Made by a program: the position numbers and the translations under genes. A stretch of 45,485 nt of DNA from Methylobacterium sp. WL119 (GTDB lineage Bacteria; Pseudomonadota; Alphaproteobacteria; Rhizobiales; Beijerinckiaceae), in the NCBI RefSeq assembly GCF_008039875.1, contig NZ_VRUU01000034.1, positions 1-45,485 of the forward strand, read 5' to 3'. The notes under the pieces were generated by a model, which ran no database searches, was not told the origin of the DNA, and worked only from the letters and a program-made list of their open reading frames with translations. Positions 15,416 to 22,989 of the stretch are shown piece by piece. Numbering within the stretch: the first letter of the stretch is position 1; the number at the start of each line of letters is the position of its first letter.

Positions 15416-16393
15416 TCAGCCTCCTGCCGCGGGAGCGTCGGTATTGAAGTCGTCACTGATGCCGATGGAGCGGAGTTCGCGAGAGTCCGAGTTCAGACCG
15501 ACGCCTACGCCGATCGTGAAATACTGATTACCACGCGTATCCCCACTATGCTCGGCTTTCAGAACCTTATAGAGGCCGTCAGCTTGGACGCCCATAAGGT
15601 TGCCGGACTGAAGTAGGGCGTTGTTGCCCTGGCCGGCCACCGATGGATCGAATGCCGCGCGAACAACGCTGCTCTCGTCAATTTTGACCTTGCAGCCGGG
15701 GACGATGAGCGGATTGAGCAGGCATTGGAAGTTGACCCCGCCGATTGTCTGCTCAGGCATTCCTATGAGGCCGGAGGAGCTATTCAGGACGATCGTGCTG
15801 CCGGGAAGCGTGTTGGCAGCCTTTAGGACGTGGAAGCGGCCGTTCACGTTGAACCACTGCGCCTCGCGCGCCTGGCAGACATCGCGGAGCATCTGATGGG
15901 CCATGCCGCACGCGAGGAAGCCGCGCGGAAACTTCGGGCCGTCGAGCTTGTCGATATGCCCTGCCGTGACACCGAATGGTTTGAAGGCACTGAGAGCCAT
16001 CTGCACGCGGTCATCGTGCGTGTGCCCGGCGGCAAGGGTCTTGTTCAGCGTCGCGAAGTTGCGTGCATTCCCCGAACTGGTCGCAACGATATGCGTCACC
16101 ACGTCGGTGATGTCCTCACGAAAGTTTCGAGCCTGCCGGATCTCACCGCTGAAGATGATTGATGTACCACCATCGCGGTAGCCGGCCGAAAGCGTGAACT
16201 TCAGATTTTCCTTCGCAAGCTTCGCATAGCTGTCCTTCGACAGGTTCGAAACGTAGATGTTTGCGTGGGCCGGTGTGGACGATACGAACTGATGCGTGTC
16301 GAACCGGACGCGGGGGCCGTTGTCGCCGTCGCTGGTAAAGCTGAAGCCGCCGTCGATCGAAACGGAGACCTGCCGAAGGTATTGCTGCCCCAT
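15416..16393 (-). CDS. Phage baseplate hub-like protein
   Basis: A 325-residue protein. The opening (YLRQVSVSIDGGFSFTSDGD, then FDTHQFVSSTPAHANIYVSN, LSKDSYAKLAKE) and GGTSIIFSGEIRQARNFRED are the beta-rich start of gp27/gp44-type hub proteins, and the NSSSGLIGMPEQTIGGVNFQ and LNPLIVPGCKVKID region fits the later barrel. Hub proteins hold the spike at the tail tip. It lies between the spike gene and the small gene, 7 bp after the spike stop. Confidence 0.75.
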   Translation of the reverse strand: MGQQYLRQVSVSIDGGFSFTSDGDNGPRVRFDTHQFVSSTPAHANIYVSNLSKDSYAKLAKENLKFTLSAGYRDGGTSIIFSGEIRQARNFREDITDVVTHIVATSSGNARNFATLNKTLAAGHTHDDRVQMALSAFKPFGVTAGHIDKLDGPKFPRGFLACGMAHQMLRDVCQAREAQWFNVNGRFHVLKAANTLPGSTIVLNSSSGLIGMPEQTIGGVNFQCLLNPLIVPGCKVKIDESSVVRAAFDPSVAGQGNNALLQSGNLMGVQADGLYKVLKAEHSGDTRGNQYFTIGVGVGLNSDSRELRSIGISDDFNTDAPAAGG

Positions 16394-16400
16394 CGCTCCA

Positions 16401-17186
16401 TCACCTCGATACGAGGGCAGTGAGGGTGTAGGCCGCGCGCTGCACCGGCTCAGGAATGGCTCGGACCTGAGATGCGAGCAGCGCGACGAGCAGCACCATG
16501 GCGCCGCCAGCCATGCCTTGGAACACGCTGCCGAAAAGGCCGCCGCTCGGGCTCACCTTGCCTTTGACGTTCAGGTCGCCCTTGAGCGCGAACCCCTTGG
16601 ACGACTCCATGGCGATCGCCATGCCCGACTTCATGCTGATGCCGGTGTCCTTGTCGAAGGCGAGGGTGTGCTTCCCGTCGTCCACCGAGACCGTGACCCC
16701 CTTCTGAGGGTGCAGGGACACGACGTGCTTCCCGTCATCCGATCGCATCTCGTGTGCGTCGGGATTGAACTTCGGGAGCTTGCGCGGCGTGGAGCGGATG
16801 CCGGGGATGTAGACGGCATCCGAGAGGTCGGCCACGCGAGCATCGATCTGGGCCTGCGTGCCGCCCTGCTGGTGCCAGGCATCCATCGAGCGGGCCATGA
16901 ACAGGGCGATGCCCTCGTCGTCCTGCTTGACCGGGTGCGTCGAGGTCACGCCACCGCCGCCCGAGAACTGGATCGGCGCATCGGTGATCGGCGGGTAATC
17001 CACCTGCTGCAACGACCCGTCTTCCTTTCGGAAAACTGCCTTCACCGTTGGCTGGATCGAGACGGTGTGCCCGTCCGCATCCTTAATCACCCGAACCGGC
17101 ATCGCCGTCATGACGCTGGACCTGACCTGATCCGCGAAGCTCTCGAAGACTTCGAGCGGGTCGTCGTATCGCGTGCGCGGGTCCAT
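16401..17186 (-). CDS. Gp138-type membrane-puncturing tail spike protein
   Basis: A 261-residue protein. Residues about 28-115 (HTVSIQPTVKAVFRKEDGSL, YPPITDAPIQF, GVTSTHPVKQDDEGIALFMA, RSMDAWHQQGG) match the OB-fold N-terminus of the Gp138 spike family. The middle has repeating DGKH/VSLHPQKGVTVSVDDGKH units typical of a beta-helix spike. The last 45 residues contain a strongly hydrophobic segment (MAGGAMVLLVALLASQVRA) unusual for this family. First gene of the tail module. Confidence 0.82.
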   Translation of the reverse strand: MDPRTRYDDPLEVFESFADQVRSSVMTAMPVRVIKDADGHTVSIQPTVKAVFRKEDGSLQQVDYPPITDAPIQFSGGGGVTSTHPVKQDDEGIALFMARSMDAWHQQGGTQAQIDARVADLSDAVYIPGIRSTPRKLPKFNPDAHEMRSDDGKHVVSLHPQKGVTVSVDDGKHTLAFDKDTGISMKSGMAIAMESSKGFALKGDLNVKGKVSPSGGLFGSVFQGMAGGAMVLLVALLASQVRAIPEPVQRAAYTLTALVSR

Positions 17187-17195
17187 GGGCCGACC

Positions 17196-17378
17196 TCAAC
17201 CTTCCACGTGCCGGCGGGCGCCGGCATGCGACTGGCGTCGAGCGCTTAGGGCTGAGCGAAGCAGATCACGTGCAAAATGCGAAACGGTTTCGCCTTCGGC
17301 GGCGGCCGCGGACGTGATCTCTACCCGAAGCGATCGGTCTAAACGGATGTACAGATGCGATGAATAACGCGACGGCAT
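17196..17378 (-). CDS. Ribbon-helix-helix (Arc-type) regulator
   Basis: From the ATG at 17376-17378 (MPSRYSSHLYIRLDRSLRVE) the protein has 60 residues. HLYIRLDRSLRVEITSAAAA and EGETVSHFARDLLRSALSAR are the strand and two helices of a ribbon-helix-helix fold. A GTG three codons upstream is an alternative start. A hairpin at 17380-17418 holds its ribosome binding site, so it may be self-regulated. The gene ends 10 bp before the spike gene start and is the promoter-proximal gene of the tail module. Confidence 0.75.
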   Translation of the reverse strand: MPSRYSSHLYIRLDRSLRVEITSAAAAEGETVSHFARDLLRSALSARRQSHAGARRHVEG

Positions 17379-17379
17379 A

Positions 17380-17418
17380 ATCAGCACTCCCCAGATGGAT
17401 CATAGGGGAAGTGCTGAT
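17380..17418. promoter_or_regulatory. Inverted repeat covering the RBS of the Arc-type gene
   Basis: ATCAGCACTCCCC (17380-17392) and GGGGAAGTGCTGAT (17405-17418) pair over 13 bp with one bulged base and a 12-base loop. In the minus-strand mRNA the arm next to the ATG contains GGGGAG, the likely ribosome binding site, eight bases from the start. The structure can be read as an RHH operator in DNA or as an RNA hairpin that hides the RBS. Confidence 0.6.
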
Positions 17419-17559
17419 ATTGTCTTGCGCTAATACGGAATGCCAATCTATGAAGGGAAATGCATTTCTATGGCGCTTTATGTTAGGTAGGTGCCATTGA
17501 TGTCTGATTGGAGTGGGCCGGGCATGTCTCAGGCGCATGTTTGCTTGTTCAGGCCCGTC

Positions 17560-18024
17560 TCAAGGCTTCAATGATTTGGCCTCTTCCTGGGCTCTGGCCG
17601 CCGCACCTTTGAGCGCGCGTTTCGCCAAATGGACGAATGTGTCCTCAACGATCTGTTTTTTTAAATCGTTGCTGAACCACGGTTCGTCGCTATCGACCTG
17701 AGTATCTGCCGCTTGGATAGACCGTCGTAGATAACCTGCCAATTCGATCATAGTAATTGTATGGTCGGCACCCCCGAAAAGTAGCCGCATGTTGCGTGTA
17801 AATCCATCGTCAACAGCATCGTGTATATCGTTGTAATTGAACGATTGTCCGATCCTGAATTCTATCTCTTCGCTAAGCGATCTACTGTTCTTCGAGGCCG
17901 ATGCTTCAAGCTGGTCTCGGATTGATCCACGCGCTCGGAACTTGAAATTGTCTGACTTCCGCTCCGCAGCAGGTTTGGGCGGACGCCCGCGTCGCTTGGG
18001 CTCTGGGGTGCTCTCGGTGCTCAT
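17560..18024 (-). CDS. Arc-type DNA-binding protein with AT-hook-like N-terminus
   Basis: The ATG at 18022-18024 gives 154 residues. KRRGRPPKPAAERKSDNFKF carries an RGRPPK AT-hook-like motif; FRARGSIRDQLEASASKNSR, SLSEEIEFRIGQSF is an Arc/MetJ ribbon-helix-helix. The rest (TITMIELAGYLRRSIQ, FVHLAKRALKGAAARAQEEA) is helical and may oligomerise. The gene is AT-richer than neighbours and divergent from the replication operon at 18149, where it likely acts as the lysis/maintenance-type switch regulator. Confidence 0.78.
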   Translation of the reverse strand: MSTESTPEPKRRGRPPKPAAERKSDNFKFRARGSIRDQLEASASKNSRSLSEEIEFRIGQSFNYNDIHDAVDDGFTRNMRLLFGGADHTITMIELAGYLRRSIQAADTQVDSDEPWFSNDLKKQIVEDTFVHLAKRALKGAAARAQEEAKSLKP

Positions 18025-18066
18025 CGCTGTCGCTCCTGTTGCATTCGCATACATGGGAACGATTTC

Positions 18067-18138
18067 GGGCGCAATAAGGGTTGCGCGGGGCCGCGTTGCG
18101 CGCTACGTCGTTATTAACCCCATATCTGGGCGCATTAA
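18067..18138. promoter_or_regulatory. Divergent control region with two direct repeats
   Basis: GGGCGCAATAA at 18067-18077 and GGGCGCATTAA at 18128-18138 are direct repeats, 61 bp apart, with one mismatch. They flank the region between the Arc-type gene (start 18024) and the HTH gene (start 18149), and GTTGCGCG elements lie between them. They are candidate operators of the early plus-strand operon. Confidence 0.45.
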
Positions 18139-18148
18139 AGAGGACGCC

Positions 18149-18352
18149 ATGAGCGATGACATCCTTGAGGTCCTTACGAAGCCTGCGGTGAGCGTGGTTC
18201 TGGCTGGTCGAGTCCTCGGAGTAGGGCGACGGGCTGCGTATCAGGCAGCGAAAGACGGCTCCCTCCCAGCCTTTCGCGTCGGCACGCAGTACCGCGTGCC
18301 GACCGCAAAGCTTCGCGAAATGCTTGGTCTGCCGGCGCCGATCGCCGCCTGA
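18149..18352 (+). CDS. Excisionase-like helix-turn-helix protein
   Basis: The ATG at 18149 gives 67 residues: VLAGRVLGVGRRAAYQAAKD, GSLPAFRVGTQYRVPTAKLR is a MerR/excisionase winged helix with the GxLPAxRxGxxxRxP signature. Upstream in-frame codons run into the divergent control region and are not used here. First gene of the plus-strand replication operon; likely a regulator or replication/excision accessory factor. Confidence 0.85.
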   Translation: MSDDILEVLTKPAVSVVLAGRVLGVGRRAAYQAAKDGSLPAFRVGTQYRVPTAKLREMLGLPAPIAA

Positions 18353-18438
18353 GCCCCGCCATGCCGGCGGGCGCGTCCCGCTGGACCACCGCGCCGAACC
18401 ATCCGGCCGGCGCATCAACAGCGAGAAGTCAGAACACC

Positions 18439-18651
18439 ATGCCCAGAAACGAGGAAAGCCGCGGCGCTGGCAGGCGCGCACGGCTTCCGGGTTTTGTCGC
18501 TTCGCAGGCTGACGCCCCGGAAATAGCATCCGACGCCCACGAAATCCAGACCGCGCGGCTCCGGGCGCGCTACGATTTTAGCCCTTCCCTCGCCTCGGCG
18601 GTCGCGGCGCTGGCCTACCCACAGGTCGATAGCTGGCGGGGGCGTCTATGA
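18439..18651 (+). CDS. Small basic protein of the replication operon
   Basis: From the ATG at 18439 the protein has 70 residues. The N-terminus is basic (MPRNEESRGAGRRARLPGFV) and the C-terminus conserved-looking (ARLRARYDFSPSLASAVAAL). Short proteins ending like this precede phage primases in Methylobacterium-like genomes; the family has no known role. It overlaps the next gene by four bases. Confidence 0.6.
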   Translation: MPRNEESRGAGRRARLPGFVASQADAPEIASDAHEIQTARLRARYDFSPSLASAVAALAYPQVDSWRGRL

Positions 18652-18896
18652 GCCGCCGGCCTGTCTCCTATTCCTACAAACCCGCGCCGCCCAACCTGTT
18701 GCCGGTGTTCGAGGCCGTCGCAGAGGCCGCCGCACAGGCGGAAGTCTACGCCCGTGCCGCAGCGGACTTCGCGGCGATCGGCGACGCCCGCGGGCTTGGC
18801 TACAGCCTTCGGAGCGCTGCCGCCTGCCTGATGACGGCCAGCGGACTCGCCGACGAGCTTCGGCCCAGCCGACAGGCCGGAGAGCGCGCAGCATGA
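18648..18896 (+). CDS. Small helical protein of the replication operon
   Basis: An 82-residue Ala-rich protein: NLLPVFEAVAEAAAQAEVYA, RAAADFAAIGDARGLGYSLR. It looks like a TPR-like helical pair but is too short to assign. ATGA overlap on both sides ties it to the operon. Confidence 0.6.
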   Translation: MSRRPVSYSYKPAPPNLLPVFEAVAEAAAQAEVYARAAADFAAIGDARGLGYSLRSAAACLMTASGLADELRPSRQAGERAA

Positions 18897-19315
18897 AGGC
18901 GCATCTCTCTCGCCAACAGCGCCGTGCACTCGACAGAGCCGCGGCCGGCGTCGATCACATCACCGCCGAAGACCGGCGGTGGTTCGAGGCCCGGCCTGAT
19001 CGCCGGCACCGCATCCGGCGCATGACCTTGGCCGAGATCGTTTCGACCAAGGCGATGATGGGCCTCAATCCCGTGCCCGCGGGCGGCGCTCGGTTCACGT
19101 TAGTCAGGAAGATCACGCCCAACCTGCGCCTCCGCCTCTTTATTTTTGGGCCGAAGGGCAAGACGGGCGACGAGACCAGCGAGGAAACCGCCGCTGCTCT
19201 TTGGGAGCATCATCGCGACCGAAGCCCCGACGCCCAGCAGCGCGAGGATGCCATCGCCACGGTTGCGGCCGACCAAGACGGGTTGGCCTTCCGGCAGACG
19301 GAGGGCACCGGTTGA
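18893..19315 (+). CDS. Hypothetical protein upstream of the primase gene
   Basis: A 140-residue basic protein. MKAHLSRQQRRALDRAAAGV and RRWFEARPDRRHRIRRMTLA are arginine-rich and could bind nucleic acid; RFTLVRKITPNLRLRLFIFG is a beta hairpin-like segment. It overlaps the upstream gene by four bases and its stop overlaps the TTG start of the primase gene (TTGA). Function unknown. Confidence 0.6.
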   Translation: MKAHLSRQQRRALDRAAAGVDHITAEDRRWFEARPDRRHRIRRMTLAEIVSTKAMMGLNPVPAGGARFTLVRKITPNLRLRLFIFGPKGKTGDETSEETAAALWEHHRDRSPDAQQREDAIATVAADQDGLAFRQTEGTG

Positions 19316-22300
19316 GCGGCGGCGCCCCCCCACCCTCTGGCGTCGCGGGCCTCACCCCGACCCAAGTCCGCGCGCAACTCGCGCGGATGGGGTGGACGGG
19401 TGCGCTGCCTATCCATGCTTATAACGGCGCGCACACGTCGCCGGGCAAAGCACCGGGGATCAAGGCGTGGCAGGAGCGGGCTCGGTTCGAGGGGCCGGCG
19501 ACGACAGCGGCCGACTTAGAGGACTGGCGTCGGAAGGAATTCCAGTGGCCCGGCACCGGGATCGCTTGCGGCGACGTGGTGACGATCGACGCCGACTTTG
19601 CCACCGACCCCATGCTTGCCGAGCGTGTCACGGCGCTGGCGATCGAGGTATTCGGCGAGACGCCGTTCCTGCGACAGGGGCAGGCGCCGAAGGTCGCGCT
19701 TGTCTACCGGGCCGCCGAGGCGATCCCGAGCGTCAGCCTGAAGACCGCGGACGGGTGCGGCGACGGCCTTGATATCCTCGCCGAGGGGCGACAGTTCGTT
19801 GCTCACGGCATCCACGCTAAGACGCACCAGCCTTACGCCTGGATCGGCGCTGAGAGCCCCCTGACCGCTGGGCCAGACGCGGCCCCCGAGGTCACGCAGG
19901 CGCAGATCAACGACTTCCTCGCCCGCCTCCGCAGCATCGTGGAGTTGAACGGCACGGGCGGACGGGCTGGACGCACGGGTGGCGGCGGTAGCGCGCAGAT
20001 CGTCCGCAATGCCGATGGGTTGGTGGTCGATGGGCGCGAATTTCACCTGACCCGGATCGTCTACGCCACGGCCCTCTCGATGAAGAACGAGGGCGAGGAC
20101 ATCACGGTCGCGAGCCTGACTGCACGGGCTTGGACCACGTTCTGTGCCTCGACGGTGGTCGATGACAGCCGGTGGTCGCCCGAGGCAGCGCGGGTGAAGG
20201 CCGTCGCCCTCTTGGACCGAGTGCGCCGTGGGTTCGTCACCCTTGATCCGACGCCGAGCGAGGCCGGCGAGACCGTCGCACCCACGTACCCCGACCGCCG
20301 TGTGTCAGTCGCTGAGGCCGAGGTCGAGACGCGGGCCGTCGTCACAGCCTTCTTCACCGAGCACGTGCCGGCGTGGCGTATCGAGCGAGGCGCCTGGGAA
20401 GCCGAGGCTGAGGAGGCGAAGGAACGCGGTCAGGACGCACTGGAGAAGCCGACCCCCGTGTCGTGGGGTGCCCGTGTCGAGACTGCGATCGGGAAGACGG
20501 CGCTCGCCATCGCAGGCGCCGCCGAAGCCGCCAAGGCTGGCATCCACACGGTCTACGCCGCCCCGATGCACTCACTTCTCGCCGAACTCGCCGAACGGTT
20601 CGCGGCCGAGGGTGTCACGGCGCGGGTCTACCGCGGGTACACGACCCCGGACCCGGACGCACCCGGCCTGGCGATGTGTCTCGACATTCCGGCGATGCAG
20701 GACGCGCGCGAGGCGGGGACCGCCATCCCGAGCGCGGTGTGCGAACGCAAGATCGACGGACAGAAGCACCTCTGCGCCTTCTTCGATCGGTGCGGGATGC
20801 AGCAGCAGCGCCAGGCCAAGGCCGCCGTCTGGCTCGTGCCGCAGGCCCTGCTGTTCCAGGCCAAGCCTGCGTTCATCCCGACACCGGACGCGCTCGTGAT
20901 CGATGAGGGGATCACGATGGGCGCGCTGCCAGACGCACCGGTCCGCATGTCGCTGGATGCGATCGAGCACGCCGACCTCGAACTCACGGACGAGGTGGTC
21001 GTGTTCAGCAACACGGCCAACGACCTCGAAACCTCCCGCGGCGATCTCCTCAGGGCGCTGCGTGCGCACCACGAGGATGGCCCGCTGCACCGGGAAATCC
21101 TGCTGCGCCACGGCGTCACTGCCGCAACCGCAGGCGCCGCCTACAGCCTGGAATGGCGTCGGATGAGGGACCCCGGCATCACGCCCGGCATGCCCCCTCA
21201 GGCGCGGAAGGCATGCGCAGTCACGACCGGGCGGCACAACGCCGAGGTGAAGATGCTCGCCGGCATCTGGGGCGAGTTGCGCACCTTCCTTACTGGCGAC
21301 GCCGAGACATCCGGACGCCTAAGCCTCCGCTACGACGAGGCCGACGAGGTCCGCATCTTGGAACGCCGTTCGCTGAACAGCGTGCGCTCCACCTGGGCCG
21401 CGCCCGCGCTGCTGATCGACGCGACGCTTCCCGATGCCTCTCTGCTCGAACCGGTCGTCGGGCATCGCGTGGAGATCCAGGCCGACATCACCGCCAGATG
21501 GAGCCCTCACGTGCAGGTGCGTCAGATCCTCAACGCGCCCGTCACGGCGCGCAAGCTCGGCATCCTTGAAACCGACGAGCCGGACACCAGCCGCCGGGTC
21601 GTGACCGACCTCCTCCGCCTGATCCGGCTCCGCGCCGCGGTGGTCTGGCCCCGCATCGTCGTGGTGATCGCCCCGATGCGCTTGATTGAGAAGCTGACCG
21701 ATGCAGGGTTGCCCGAGAACGTAGAGACCGCCCACTTCGGAGCGGTCGCCGGGATCGATCGCTGGGCCAGCGCCGCTGGCCTCATCTGCATCGGCCGGTT
21801 GCAGCCCGGCCCCGGCATCACCGAGCCGCTGGCCGGCATCGTCACCGGCACGGTTCCCGAGACCATTCCGCCGAGCACGAAGGGCGGTCGCTGGTATCCG
21901 CGGGTTCGGGGAGGCGTGCGCCTCGCATCTGGCGACGGCGCGGCGGTCGAGCATGGACGGCACCCGGATCCGACCGTGGAAGCCTTACGCTGGCAGATCA
22001 CGGAAGGCGGATTGATCCAGGCTATCGGCCGACTGCGCGCCCTACGACGCACAAGCAAGGTGCCGGGCTTCCTCGACATCATCAACGACATGCCGCTGCC
22101 GGTCAGCGTCGATGCGGCCGTGCCGTGGGAGATCGCGAAGGTGGGTGCATGGGCCGAGATGGCGCCAGAGGGCGTCCTTCTCACCAGCGCCAAGGACATC
22201 CAAGCGTGCTTCCCCGATCTCGCGGCAACGCACGATCGGGCGCGAGAAATGACCCTTCCGACGCTTGGGGTAACATCTATAAGGAAGATATATATAGACG

Positions 22301-22725
22301 TTACCCCAAGCGTCAGACAGGTCTCCTACAAGCGCCTGGGCCGCTTCGCGCCCGCCCGCGCTGTCCTACTTCCGAACGCACCTGCCGATCTGAAATCGTG
22401 GCTCTCCGACCGCCTCGGCGCGATCGAGTGGGTCAGGTTCGAGGTCGAGGAGCCGGCGCCTTCTCAGGAAGCCCAAGCGCCAGCCTCGCCGCAGCGCGCC
22501 GTGCCCCGCGCCGCCGACTACGACCCCGCCCTCGTCGCTCGCTACCGCCTCGTCGTCAGCCGCGAGCCCGACGCTGCTCGCCCGGCCGCGGTCCGCGCCG
22601 AGGTGATCCGCTTCGACCCAGCGGCTCCCATTGCCTTCCCAACCCTGATCGCTGGCCGTCTGGACCTGATGCGGGCTGCCAAATTTGCCGGCGGGCGCAT
22701 CATCAGATTGGAGGCCGCCGAGTGA
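19312..22725 (+). CDS. Phage-type primase/polymerase-helicase
   Basis: I start at a TTG (19312-19314) that overlaps the upstream stop; the frame is open further upstream but that part is a shadow. The protein has 1,137 residues. Residues about 55-165 are a bifunctional primase/polymerase domain: GVVTIDADF-type motif VVTIDADF (D93, D95 as candidate metal ligands) and DILAEGRQFVAHGIH. Residues about 385-530 resemble a superfamily 2 helicase: GKT at about 393-395, a four-cysteine cluster at about 456, 477, 488 and 494 that recalls XPD/DinG iron-sulfur helicases, and ALVIDEG as motif II. The Walker A loop (ARVETAIGKT) lacks the first glycine pattern. The C-terminus contains a basic helical segment and an inserted inverted repeat. 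Likely initiates and drives element replication. Confidence 0.85.
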   Translation: MSGGAPPPSGVAGLTPTQVRAQLARMGWTGALPIHAYNGAHTSPGKAPGIKAWQERARFEGPATTAADLEDWRRKEFQWPGTGIACGDVVTIDADFATDPMLAERVTALAIEVFGETPFLRQGQAPKVALVYRAAEAIPSVSLKTADGCGDGLDILAEGRQFVAHGIHAKTHQPYAWIGAESPLTAGPDAAPEVTQAQINDFLARLRSIVELNGTGGRAGRTGGGGSAQIVRNADGLVVDGREFHLTRIVYATALSMKNEGEDITVASLTARAWTTFCASTVVDDSRWSPEAARVKAVALLDRVRRGFVTLDPTPSEAGETVAPTYPDRRVSVAEAEVETRAVVTAFFTEHVPAWRIERGAWEAEAEEAKERGQDALEKPTPVSWGARVETAIGKTALAIAGAAEAAKAGIHTVYAAPMHSLLAELAERFAAEGVTARVYRGYTTPDPDAPGLAMCLDIPAMQDAREAGTAIPSAVCERKIDGQKHLCAFFDRCGMQQQRQAKAAVWLVPQALLFQAKPAFIPTPDALVIDEGITMGALPDAPVRMSLDAIEHADLELTDEVVVFSNTANDLETSRGDLLRALRAHHEDGPLHREILLRHGVTAATAGAAYSLEWRRMRDPGITPGMPPQARKACAVTTGRHNAEVKMLAGIWGELRTFLTGDAETSGRLSLRYDEADEVRILERRSLNSVRSTWAAPALLIDATLPDASLLEPVVGHRVEIQADITARWSPHVQVRQILNAPVTARKLGILETDEPDTSRRVVTDLLRLIRLRAAVVWPRIVVVIAPMRLIEKLTDAGLPENVETAHFGAVAGIDRWASAAGLICIGRLQPGPGITEPLAGIVTGTVPETIPPSTKGGRWYPRVRGGVRLASGDGAAVEHGRHPDPTVEALRWQITEGGLIQAIGRLRALRRTSKVPGFLDIINDMPLPVSVDAAVPWEIAKVGAWAEMAPEGVLLTSAKDIQACFPDLAATHDRAREMTLPTLGVTSIRKIYIDVTPSVRQVSYKRLGRFAPARAVLLPNAPADLKSWLSDRLGAIEWVRFEVEEPAPSQEAQAPASPQRAVPRAADYDPALVARYRLVVSREPDAARPAAVRAEVIRFDPAAPIAFPTLIAGRLDLMRAAKFAGGRIIRLEAAE
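22261..22313. repeat. Long inverted repeat inside the primase-helicase gene
   Basis: A 21-bp arm (starting ACGCTTGGGGTAAC, ending at 22281) is repeated in inverse orientation at 22293-22313 (ending GTTACCCCAAGCGT), with one mismatch and an 11-base AT-rich loop. The segment encodes TLGVTSIRKIYIDVTPS in frame, so it does not break the gene. AT content is sharply higher than around it. It could be a replication origin, a terminator or a protein site. No U-tract pattern of an intrinsic terminator follows in plus orientation. Confidence 0.8.
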
Positions 22726-22979
22726 TCCCCGTCGCCAGCCAGTTCGGTCCATGGATGCCCGACCTCGAAGCTGCTGAATTCCGCGCTCGGCTTCGGTGCC
22801 TCCGCGCCATCGTTCGCCTATCGACCGGCCCACGGGGCGAGTCGCTGGCCGATCTCCTCCGACGTGCCGAGTGCGATCCCGACGCCCTGGAGCCGGCACT
22901 GGCTGCATTGGACGGCCTCGCCGCCATCGATCGCCGGCACGTCCTGGCGAGCTACGCCGCTCTTCATCGTCCGAACTGA
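22722..22979 (+). CDS. Small protein coupled to the primase gene
   Basis: An 85-residue protein from a GTG at 22722 that overlaps the primase stop (GTGA). AEFRARLRCLRAIVRLSTGP, then LLRRAECDPDALEPALAALD is helical with a possible winged-helix-like pattern at the end (LAALDGLAAIDRRHVLASYA). No family recognised. Confidence 0.6.
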   Translation: MIPVASQFGPWMPDLEAAEFRARLRCLRAIVRLSTGPRGESLADLLRRAECDPDALEPALAALDGLAAIDRRHVLASYAALHRPN

Positions 22980-22989
22980 GGAACCCCCG

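Noticed and set aside
17837..18148. A longer upstream start for the HTH gene at 18149, reaching into the Arc-type gene.
   Set aside because: The extension crosses the divergent control region and overlaps a well supported gene on the other strand; HTH homologues begin at the chosen ATG.
19516..22199. Several long minus-strand and other-frame ORFs inside the primase-helicase gene.
   Set aside because: They mirror high-GC third-position bias of the real gene; none shows a domain, while the plus frame has ordered enzyme motifs.
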